Below, piece after piece: positions 43,898-51,208 of a stretch of 64,000 bases of DNA; the stretch's first letter is position 1; each line of letters begins with the position of its first letter. Location of the stretch: contig JAVBQX010000014.1 in the NCBI GenBank assembly GCA_031548645.1, positions 1-64,000 of the forward strand, read 5' to 3'. A program made the translations under genes and the position numbers. This DNA is from WRMR01 sp031548645 (lineage in GTDB: Bacteria > Planctomycetota > Planctomycetia > Pirellulales > Thermoguttaceae). Below the pieces are notes generated by a model. The model was not told the origin of the DNA. It searched no databases and saw nothing but the letters and a program-made list of their open reading frames with translations.

Positions 43898-44240
43898 TTT
43901 TTTGTTTTATTCGCTCGACTCGCAAAGAATGCGTATTTTATATGCAACGCATAAGCTTGGGGGACGGGGCGGGAAGGAGTTTTATTGTTTAGGAGAACAG
44001 CGAAGGACGAAATCTTTCTCGCAGAGACGCAAAGGACGCTGAGTGGTAATTTGTACGAAAACAAAAATGAGCATTGCTAGTTGCAAAAACCTATATTGCA
44101 GCATTTTTCATAACGTGATTGTTCTAAAAACCCTCTGCGTCTCTGCGAGAAACAAATTTGCTCATTTCAAGTATAATCAGCCTTTGTCGTTTGCACAGCG
44201 AGAACGGAGTGGAATTCACAATTATTGTTTGTTGTGCATT
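43898..44240. other. Intergenic region with a 22-bp inverted repeat
   Basis: The region contains the inverted pair 44016-44037 / 44131-44152 and otherwise AT-rich sequence between the MATE gene and the reductase gene. A candidate frame at 44043-44288 has no support. Confidence 0.5.
44016..44152. repeat. Inverted repeat, TTTCTCGCAGAGACGCA arms
   Basis: TTTCTCGCAGAGACGCAAAG (44016-) and the reverse complement of CTCTGCGTCTCTGCGAGAAA (to 44152) match at about 20 of 22 positions. The arms flank roughly 93 bases. A similar CTCTGCGTCTCTGCGAGAAA sequence occurs as an intergenic repeat in various bacteria. Confidence 0.65.
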
Positions 44241-45230
44241 TTATCCGTGCATTTCGGCGGCAAGTCGGGCGAGACCTTCTTCGGTTGAAACCGTGGGGCG
44301 ATAGCCGAAGTCGCTTTTGGCGCGGGAAATGTTAAACCAATGGGAACGCGCCAGTTGCATCACGAGAAATCGCGTGATGGCAGGTTCGCCGCGAAAGCCT
44401 AATAATCCGTAGCAATTTTCAAGAAACACGCTTCTGCGCCATGCGGACTGGAAAGAAATCGACCGGGTGATTAGCGGCAATTTCGCGATGGTCAGCAATT
44501 CATTGATGAGGTCCCAACAATTGACCGGCATACCCTGTGAAATGAAATAACAATTTCCAGCAACAGGACTTCCGTCGAATAAAGCATCGCCGGCCAACAA
44601 ATGGGCGTTCGCCGCGTTTTCGACATAAGTGATGTCAACCATATTGGTTCCGCCACCAATACGGCAAAGTTTCCCCTGCTTGGCACGGGCAATCAAACGC
44701 GGAATCAGGTGGCAGTCGCCCGGCCCCCAGATCAGGTGGGGACGCAAGGCGCAGGTCAACAATCCTTCGCGGCCATTCGCCGTCAGAACCATACGCTCCG
44801 CAAGGGCTTTCGTTCGCGGGTAATGGGCCAACCAGTTGCTGGGGTAGGGAAATGATTCGTCAATGCCTTCCTGATCATTGCCGTCAAAAACTACGCTGGG
44901 GCTGCTCGTGTATACCAATTTTTGAACACTGCTTTTGACGCAAGCGTCAATTATATAAAGAGTTCCGATGGCATTCGTTTCAAAAAACGGTCGCCAGTGG
45001 CACGAAATGCCGGCTTGCGCGGCGGTGTGGTAAACAATATCGACACCCTGGCAGGCCGCTTGTACATCTGCCGGCTTTCTCAAATCGCCCAGTTGAACAT
45101 CGATTTTGAGCCCGTCGAAAGAGGCGTGGTGATTTCGGCAAAAGACGCGTACCTTATCACCTCGCTCAAGCAACTGCTTGACGATATATTGTCCCAAAAA
45201 ACCGCCGCCACCTGTCACCAGAGCGTACAT
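44241..45230 (-). CDS. NAD(P)-dependent epimerase/3-beta-HSD, OleD-like
   Basis: About 329 residues from the ATG at 45230; the frame extends to 45263. An SDR with GGGGFLGQYI (cofactor), the family stretch YTSSPSVVFDG, and the catalytic YPRTKALAE (Tyr and Lys). The match to OleD-type 2-alkyl-3-oxoalkanoate reductase or 3-beta-hydroxysteroid dehydrogenase-like proteins is good over the whole length (LRPHLIWGPGD, YFISQGMPVNCWDLIN). No oleABC genes are nearby, so the substrate is open. A perfect 13-bp inverted repeat lies 33 bases upstream. Confidence 0.8.
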   Translation of the reverse strand: MYALVTGGGGFLGQYIVKQLLERGDKVRVFCRNHHASFDGLKIDVQLGDLRKPADVQAACQGVDIVYHTAAQAGISCHWRPFFETNAIGTLYIIDACVKSSVQKLVYTSSPSVVFDGNDQEGIDESFPYPSNWLAHYPRTKALAERMVLTANGREGLLTCALRPHLIWGPGDCHLIPRLIARAKQGKLCRIGGGTNMVDITYVENAANAHLLAGDALFDGSPVAGNCYFISQGMPVNCWDLINELLTIAKLPLITRSISFQSAWRRSVFLENCYGLLGFRGEPAITRFLVMQLARSHWFNISRAKSDFGYRPTVSTEEGLARLAAEMHG

Positions 45231-45262
45231 AGATTTGTTTTGTTTATATAAAAAATCGTACA

Positions 45263-45307
45263 ATTAAATTGAGTTTTCGAGCATAAAAGCTTACAACTCA
45301 ATTTAAT
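45263..45307. promoter_or_regulatory. Perfect 13-bp inverted repeat, possible operator
   Basis: ATTAAATTGAGTT (45263-45275) and AACTCAATTTAAT (45295-45307) are perfect inverted copies separated by 19 bases. The position just upstream of the OleD-like start suits an operator or leader hairpin. No regulator gene is adjacent. Confidence 0.5.
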
Positions 45308-45467
45308 CATAAGGTGCCTTGTGTTCTATGGCAAGGCATGTGCTGCAAAGCCGGACATTTTTTCCGGTTTTCCAAGGTTTTTTGTTGCAGAGATCATATT
45401 CGACATGACGGCGGGCTTGATAATTGATACAAAGTCATTTTTGCTTCAATTGTATGATTATTGTTTC

Positions 45468-45496
45468 TTGACAACATTTCTTCCGCGACCTAATTT
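45468..45496 (+). promoter_or_regulatory. Promoter of the coiled-coil protein gene
   Basis: A perfect TTGACA (45468-45473) and TAATTT (45491-45496) are 17 bases apart, about 98 bases before the ATG at 45594. Confidence 0.6.
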
Positions 45497-45593
45497 TACA
45501 TGAATAAGATAAAAATTGCCATTGCTGCATTGATTTACGAGCAAAAATGGCGTCGCAAATCAGTTGTAAACGCACAAAATAGAGAGATTCCTC

Positions 45594-46424
45594 ATGTCGA
45601 TTGACTCCCAAAATCATCAGGCAATCCGCGGCCTTCTTGAAAACGCATTGCATCAGGTGGTGGCAACGCAGACGCAAGTGACGAGCATTGAAGGTCAGTT
45701 GCACGAAATCAAGTCACAGATCGACCTCTCGCTGGAATCCATCGACTCGGTTTTGAAACAGCTTGAAGCGAGCGAGCAGAAGGTGGAAAAAGTCCGTAGC
45801 GACGTCGCCGCGACGCTTGGCGAAATGTTCGAGCACATGTCGCGCATCGTCAACGGCGCCCGCGAGCAGATGATGCAGGGCCACGCCGATGAAGCGAGCT
45901 CGCAACAGCCCGTCACGCCTGAGATGCCGACGGGAAGCGTGATTGAAGAAAGCATTCCGGAAAAATCGGCAATCGAACATGCGGCGGCCACTCCCGTCGA
46001 TGAAACTACGTCAGAATCTCTGAGCGGCGGCGAAGCGGGGCAACGGGCGACGGCGTCACTCAACGAAATGATCGCGACGATCGACGAAACCAACGCGCCG
46101 CCGGAAACCGAAGTGGAATCGCAAATCGAATCGCCCCCTGATGCGCCCGCGGAAGCGTTAATGGAAACACCGCCCGAAACATTGCCGGTACAAGAAACGC
46201 CTGCTACGCCTGAAACGGAGCCGCAAACCTCAACGGAACCGGAAACGCCGAAAGGTCCGGGCAGCGCCGATTCGCTGAGCGCTTTGCTCGCAAAGGCCAG
46301 AGCCGCGACCGGCGCAGTTCTCGCACCCGCAACAGAGGCGGCGCCGATTGTCGGCGAAGAGGAAGACGCCCAGACGGTCAATGAACTGCTGCACAACACT
46401 TCCGGATCATTCGTCGCGCAATAG
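45594..46424 (+). CDS. Coiled-coil, Glu/Pro-rich protein of unknown function
   Basis: A 276-residue soluble protein without signal or membrane segment. Residues 10-100 form a heptad-patterned helix (VTSIEGQLHEIKSQIDLSLE, then a Glu/Lys-rich continuation), and residues 110-245 are acidic, disordered Glu/Pro/Thr repeats. A short C-terminal segment (LSALLAKARAATGAVLAP) may be a helix. GAGAG lies about 8 bases before the ATG. I do not recognise a family; cytoskeletal or scaffold-type function is possible but not shown. It is convergent with the DUF169 pseudogene. Confidence 0.55.
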   Translation: MSIDSQNHQAIRGLLENALHQVVATQTQVTSIEGQLHEIKSQIDLSLESIDSVLKQLEASEQKVEKVRSDVAATLGEMFEHMSRIVNGAREQMMQGHADEASSQQPVTPEMPTGSVIEESIPEKSAIEHAAATPVDETTSESLSGGEAGQRATASLNEMIATIDETNAPPETEVESQIESPPDAPAEALMETPPETLPVQETPATPETEPQTSTEPETPKGPGSADSLSALLAKARAATGAVLAPATEAAPIVGEEEDAQTVNELLHNTSGSFVAQ

Positions 46425-46500
46425 GGGAGCACGGCGACAGTGGTGCGATCGGGTACGCTGCCATATGTCACGCACCCAAATTTCCGACCGTCATCGCCGA

Positions 46501-47310
46501 TCATTTTTCCATGATCGTTTTCCAGGCGGAACGTGTGAGGAAACTCTCCGATACGTTCGATTCCATTTCCTCGAAAAGCGACCACGGCACGGTGAAGGAC
46601 ATGAAGTCGCGCCCCAACGCTTTGCGCAGAAAAAATCTCGCGGAAATATCGGTCAGGCCGACGACCGCTCGCGGTTCCGCCTGTTCCGATTCGTAAAATG
46701 GATAAAGCGCGAACGTCATGCAGCCGGCGCCGAAGGGAATGCGGACGTTGTCGTTGCCGCGGCGGGCGTAATTGGCCAATACGGTGAGCGCCGACAACTG
46801 ATCCGCGTCGACGAGAAACGCGACCACTTTCGGTTGTTCGCCGGGAAGCAGTTTTTCAAGCGGTTTGATGACGATATACGGTCCTTCCGGCTTGATTTTC
46901 GGCAACGAATCGGAAAATTCCGCGACAAGTTCCGGCGTCTTCAAAAAGCCTTCCCCTTCGCTGAATTCATCGATAAGAATTTTCGGGGCGCCTTCCGCTT
47001 TCATCCGTTCGATGACCTAGCGTCCCGATTCCGAATGTTCATTGCCGATAGAGAGGAAGCGGTCGTAACATTCCTTCCCGCCCGGAAACGCGTCGGGGTT
47101 CAAGTCGGCCAACCCGAACCCGAACGCGGCGCCGGAACAACTGCAACTTGTCGCGGACATGTAAACGGTGTCTCCTTTCGCGGCGATCGCGACGGGAATC
47201 ATGGAACACATGCCCTTCGCCTCCTTGCCATCGGCGGACGGTTCCTGGGCGTAGAAAATCGCAAGCGGCGGAAAGCGAAGCGAAACGGCATCGGCAATGG
47301 CGGTTTTCAT
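46501..47310 (-). pseudogene. DUF169 family gene with in-frame TAG
   Basis: Two open parts lie in the same frame, separated by a single TAG at 47017-47019: the N-terminal part from the ATG at 47310 (AAAGGAG 6 bases upstream) and the C-terminal part that goes to 46501. The joined product would be about 269 residues, which suits DUF169 (TSCSCSGAAFGFGL, ECYDRFL, then FLKTPELVAEFSDSLP and RIPFGAGC). No frameshift is needed. DUF169 proteins are uncharacterised. A nonsense mutation, a sequencing error or readthrough would all explain it. Codons after TAG still show coding-type use, so decay, if any, is recent. Confidence 0.75.
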
Positions 47311-47411
47311 GACGGCTCCTTTGCGTTGGAATTGTTGAGAGATTTCTTCTGCCAACGTCATTTTACCTGACACGCCATCCAGCGTCGAGCGACGAAATAC
47401 GCGATCCAACA

Positions 47412-47448
47412 ACGGATGCGTTTAAATTTTACCGTCAGCACAATAATC
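47412..47448. repeat. MITE-like repeat, right-end fragment (copy C)
   Basis: CGGATGCGTTTAAATTTTAC and then CGTCAGCACAATAAT match the right ends of copies A and B. It is located directly after the accD stop codon. Confidence 0.6.
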
Positions 47449-47449
47449 G

Positions 47450-48283
47450 CTATTTGCCGCAATAGTCAATCGCCCGGGCCAGTTCGGTTTTGATATCCGG
47501 CCTGCGGACGATGCGATCGATAAACCCGTGTTTCAAAAGAAATTCGCTCGTTTGAAAGCCCTTGGGCAATTCGATTCGCAAGGTCGCCTTGATCGTTCGT
47601 GGACCCGCAAAACCGATCAGGGCTTTCGGTTCGGCGAAAACCAAGTCGCCCAGCGAGGCGAAACTGGCGGCGACTCCGCCCATCGTCGGATTGGTCATTA
47701 CGGAGATAAACAATCCCCCGGCTTCGTGAAACCGGGCCAACGCGGCGGACACTTTGGCCATTTGCATCAGGGAAAGAATGCCTTCGTGCATTCGGGCCCC
47801 ACCGCCGGAACCGGAAATAATGATCAGCGGAAGGTCCTGTTCCGTCGCACGTTCGATCGCACGGGTCAATTTTTCTCCCACGACGGAACCCATGCTCCCC
47901 ATGATGAAGCGGGAATCGGTCACGCCGAACGCAACCCGCCGGGCACGCACACGACCGAGCCCGGTCACGGCCGCCTCTTTCAGCCCGGTCAGCTTTTGGT
48001 CGTCCGCGATTCGGTCCTTGTAACTGCGGCGGTCGGAAAATTCGAGCGGGTCGCCGGGCAGCAAGTCCGCATCCCATTCCTCGAAGGTTCCTTCGTCAAG
48101 CACTTGCCGGATACGCTCTTGCGCCGAAACGTACCAGTGGTAATCGCAGTCGGGGCAAACGCCCATGCGACGCTCGGCCTCTTTGCGGAAAATGGTCGCC
48201 TGACAGCCGGGGCAACGCACCCAAAGCCCTTCGGGCACGCCGCGTTTCTGGTAAGTGACGCCTGTGGGGTGTTCGTTCGACAT
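47450..48283 (-). CDS. accD: Acetyl-CoA carboxylase carboxyltransferase subunit beta
   Basis: A 277-residue protein. AccD, with AccA, transfers the carboxyl group from biotin to acetyl-CoA to give malonyl-CoA for fatty acid synthesis. The N-terminal zinc ribbon is intact (CPGC, then CPDC), and the crotonase-like core has SGSGGGARMHEG and the oxyanion-forming GGVAASFASLGD. The length is normal. Other acc subunits are not in the window. A right-end fragment of the MITE-like repeat lies immediately after its stop codon. Confidence 0.95.
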   Translation of the reverse strand: MSNEHPTGVTYQKRGVPEGLWVRCPGCQATIFRKEAERRMGVCPDCDYHWYVSAQERIRQVLDEGTFEEWDADLLPGDPLEFSDRRSYKDRIADDQKLTGLKEAAVTGLGRVRARRVAFGVTDSRFIMGSMGSVVGEKLTRAIERATEQDLPLIIISGSGGGARMHEGILSLMQMAKVSAALARFHEAGGLFISVMTNPTMGGVAASFASLGDLVFAEPKALIGFAGPRTIKATLRIELPKGFQTSEFLLKHGFIDRIVRRPDIKTELARAIDYCGK

Positions 48284-48345
48284 GGGATTACAGGAATAAC
48301 GTTTTAATCAGAAATTATTTTCACAAAAAAGGCTCGACACATCAT

Positions 48346-49338
48346 TTAATCGTCATTGTAGCAAAACATGACCGATTCGCCAGATGGGAGTGCGGCCCCG
48401 CTTTTGGCGTGCAAAGTCATCGTGTGTGCGTCGAGTCGCATCCGTTTTCGCACAAACCGTTCCCCCCACGCCTCTTTTGCCGTTTCCACAACAAGATTGG
48501 TCAAACGGTTGAGCGAAAACCCGGGCGTGTGGCAGGTGAAAAGCAAAAAGCAGGGAAAATCCGCTTCCAGCAACGAAAAACAATCGAACAACAGGTCGGG
48601 CAAGTGTTTCGACAAACGCCAGATTTCGCCTTTCGCGCCGTGCCCATAGCTTGGCGGATCAAGAATGACGCCGCGGTAAGCATTCCCGCGTTTCAGCTCA
48701 CGACGTACGAATTTCTGCGCATCTTCGGCGATCCAACGAATTTGAGTTTGGGATGTTTGGGAAATTTTCGCGTTTTTTCTGGCCCAAGCGAGCACATTTT
48801 TCGCCGCGTCAACGTGGACCACCTCCGCACCGCCAAGGGCCGCGGCCAACGTACTGCCGCCGGTATAGGCGAACAGGTTGAGAACGCGAAACGCAGCCTG
48901 CTGATCGGGCTCGCTTTGCGCCGAATTTGATTTCGTCTGTCGTAAGCAAAAAGCCTTGACGGCGTCCCAGTTTTCCGCCTGTTCCGGAAACAGGCCCACG
49001 TGTCCGAAGGGGGTGCCGCGAAGTTCGAATACGGCCCGGTCATGTCGAATTTGCCACGCTTCGGAATTCACGACGTTCGAATCGTTAAGAGCGGGAAAAA
49101 CCGAACGTCCGGCGTCCGTTTTGGGAATCCAATACCCACGATCGCCCAACGCGTTTGAGGGTTTGGTCGAAATTTCATCGACATGAAAGACCGCGTCCGC
49201 CGTTTGCCAGAGAGATGACGATTTTTTTTTCAGATTGGCCGACGCAGGGCAGGGACGGTCAAGCACAAAACCGCCAAACCTTTCAAGTCTCCTGTTTTCA
49301 CCAAAATCAAGAGCCTCGTATTGGTCGTGTGAAAACAT
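48346..49338 (-). CDS. SAM-dependent rRNA methyltransferase-like protein (RlmI/K-like)
   Basis: About 330 residues from the ATG at 49338; the frame extends to 49488. The C-terminal two-thirds carries a class I methyltransferase: NLFAYTGGSTLAAALGGAEVVHVD (SAM binding, in pieces), RWIAEDAQKF and ILDPPSYGHG. The set resembles COG1092, 23S rRNA (cytosine-C5) methyltransferase RlmI or RlmK-type. The N-terminal PUA domain of RlmI is not obvious. The target base cannot be named. No good ribosome binding site precedes the chosen start. Confidence 0.8.
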   Translation of the reverse strand: MFSHDQYEALDFGENRRLERFGGFVLDRPCPASANLKKKSSSLWQTADAVFHVDEISTKPSNALGDRGYWIPKTDAGRSVFPALNDSNVVNSEAWQIRHDRAVFELRGTPFGHVGLFPEQAENWDAVKAFCLRQTKSNSAQSEPDQQAAFRVLNLFAYTGGSTLAAALGGAEVVHVDAAKNVLAWARKNAKISQTSQTQIRWIAEDAQKFVRRELKRGNAYRGVILDPPSYGHGAKGEIWRLSKHLPDLLFDCFSLLEADFPCFLLFTCHTPGFSLNRLTNLVVETAKEAWGERFVRKRMRLDAHTMTLHAKSGAALPSGESVMFCYNDD

Positions 49339-49376
49339 GAGGCATTTGGTGAAATAAAACGGTATGCGGTAAATGT

Positions 49377-50609
49377 TTATTGTGCTGAAATATACAACCC
49401 GCCTGTGCGATAGACGCCGCGCGACTGGTTTTGCGATTCGGGCCGGGCTTCGTAAACCACCGGCGGACGGGGCGCGACGACTTGCCATTTCACGTCGGCG
49501 TTGCCGTTCTGGCCGGACGTGTCGTAAAACGACGAATATCGCGGCGTTGGCTTATTTTCGACCAGTTTATTGTCCGACAACATTTTGTCAATCGCGGAAA
49601 CCTGCGACATGACCGATTTTTCCGCGGCATAACCCTCGGCCGGGATTCCGCGAAGGGCCGAAAATTGTACGTCATTTTGGTTCACCGGCCTCAAGACCTG
49701 TCCCACCGGCGCGATATTGCCGGCAATGTGCTGCGAAGGAGCTTTGTCACGAATCACAACCGTGATTTCGGCAGATTTCGCGTTGAACGCGAGGCTTTGT
49801 GAAATTAACTCGGGCTGCTGTTTGGCCGGGTCGTGTAAGCTGTAAGGATCTGGACCTTCCAAACGGCTTTGCGGCTGGGAATCACCGGCGGTTTGCGTTT
49901 CCGGCGGCGGACAGATCCGAAGGCGGATTTTCGTCCCTTCCTGCGATTCGTCTTGCAGGTTTTTGCGTTGCGCGTCACTCAGCAACAGCGAAACGGTTCC
50001 CTTGTTTTCAGTCTTTTGCGAATCGCCGATTTCCTCCCAAACGGAATCGAGAACGGGGATTTTTTCCAACAGGACAAATTCCCCCGCTTCGTCGCCGGTG
50101 TCCGCGTCATTTTGTACGACAATAATGTCAACCTGGTCACCCGGCAAGACGGCCGAAATGCCGGTTTTCCCGTCCGTGACCGGTTCGTGAACCTGGACAG
50201 GCACCGCGTGGAACCCGGGCGGAATAAATCCCTGGGCGTTGTTTTTCGCCGTCCGACCGACGAAAAATTCGTCCAAAAGCAAGGTGCCTTTCGGCAACTC
50301 GGTTTTCGCGCTGCGGCCTTCGATTTGCTGGTAGGTTTTCACGGCGCCGCGGGGAACCGCGTCCTTGGGCTGTTGGACGACGAGCACGTCCTCGGGTGAA
50401 ATCTCCTTCCCTTCGCGAAGCGGGCTTTTCAGCACGAAAACATCGCGGGTTTTTGCCGGGTCGGGTTTGTCTTCGGCTACCTTTTGCTTGCCGGTTTCCA
50501 GCAGCTGGGCGATTCCCGTCGCAATGATCATTCCCAGTCCGAAAGCCGCGACGAGCAGGACGATCGCCTTGGAATATCTCATGAAAACATGATTTTTCAA
50601 CGAATTCAT
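49377..50609 (-). CDS. cpaB: CpaB-like SAF-domain protein (Flp pilus assembly)
   Basis: A 410-residue protein with one N-terminal membrane segment (AIVLLVAAFGLGMIIATGIAQLL) and an SAF domain (VFVLKSPLREGKEISPEDVL, then GFHAVPVQVHEP). The second domain is typical of CpaB/RcpC (GISAVLPGDQVDIIVV). CpaB helps assemble tight-adherence (Flp) pili in the periplasm. The ATG at 50609 has AAGGGG about 8 bases upstream. No other cpa/tad genes lie in the window, so this is an orphan. The C-terminal 80 residues are Pro/Ser/Gln-rich. Confidence 0.85.
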   Translation of the reverse strand: MNSLKNHVFMRYSKAIVLLVAAFGLGMIIATGIAQLLETGKQKVAEDKPDPAKTRDVFVLKSPLREGKEISPEDVLVVQQPKDAVPRGAVKTYQQIEGRSAKTELPKGTLLLDEFFVGRTAKNNAQGFIPPGFHAVPVQVHEPVTDGKTGISAVLPGDQVDIIVVQNDADTGDEAGEFVLLEKIPVLDSVWEEIGDSQKTENKGTVSLLLSDAQRKNLQDESQEGTKIRLRICPPPETQTAGDSQPQSRLEGPDPYSLHDPAKQQPELISQSLAFNAKSAEITVVIRDKAPSQHIAGNIAPVGQVLRPVNQNDVQFSALRGIPAEGYAAEKSVMSQVSAIDKMLSDNKLVENKPTPRYSSFYDTSGQNGNADVKWQVVAPRPPVVYEARPESQNQSRGVYRTGGLYISAQ

Positions 50610-51208
50610 TCATCAACCCCTTATTCACGCACCCATCAAGGCACAAAGCGGGCGCGGACATAGCGCTCCCTAATAACCTTATTCGGCAATCGGGAGCTAA
50701 AGATTCTGCCGAAGTCGTTCTTAATGCCTTTCCGATTCGAGCGGTTCACGATTATGCCGAATGCGAAAAATAACCCGTTTTGGCAATTCAGGCAATGATC
50801 GGCAAGAGGCATGTATAAATAGATTCACCTGTAAAACCCATTTCATGGAAATTTTCGGAACAAACCAAACAACCACATTTTTTTCCGCTTGGGTCGCATG
50901 CCGCGAATCAGTGATCGATAATCCTGATTGTAATGCTTTGTTTTGTGATAGCAGTAAAAAGCGTTGCTCCGTATCTACGGGAAGTATGTACAGTGATATT
51001 GTACTGGCGATAAAAAGTTTGCCGCGATTCCGCCGCTGCTTGCCACGCCAATGAGGGAAGTCACGCAAATAGCGATGTTTTCCGCCATTGGCGAAGCAAG
51101 CGATTCATCGGATGTGTTTAAATTATATTGCCAGCACAATAATTTTCAGGTTGATCGCCGAAAACGGAAGTGACGGCGTCAGCGCAACGTCTTGTCAAGG
51201 AAGGCGAG
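50610..51208. other. Long intergenic region with full MITE-like copy B
   Basis: About 600 bases between divergent cpaB and the TolC-like gene. It holds the full repeat copy at 50996-51142. The remaining sequence (50610-50995) has no convincing gene, promoter or RNA. AAGGAAGGCGAG precedes 51209. Confidence 0.6.
50996..51142. repeat. MITE-like repeat, full copy B
   Basis: About 147 bases with inverted ends: TATTGTACTGGCGATAAAAA on the left, and the reverse complement of ATTATTGTGCTGGCAATATA on the right. Inner inverted segments (GCTTGCCACGCCAATG / CATTGGCGAAGCAAGC) make a long hairpin. Closely similar to 24377-24526, except near the tip. No coding capacity. Confidence 0.75.

Larger units (their letters stand above)
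45231..45593. other. Divergent intergenic region with palindrome and promoter
   Basis: About 360 AT-rich bases. It contains a perfect 13-bp inverted repeat (45263-45307) near the leftward gene and a near-consensus promoter (45468-45496) for the rightward one. Confidence 0.6.

Noticed and set aside
47017..47019. TAG as a pyrrolysine codon
   Set aside because: DUF169 is not a pyrrolysine family, and no pylTSBCD genes are in the window; a nonsense mutation or sequence error is simpler.
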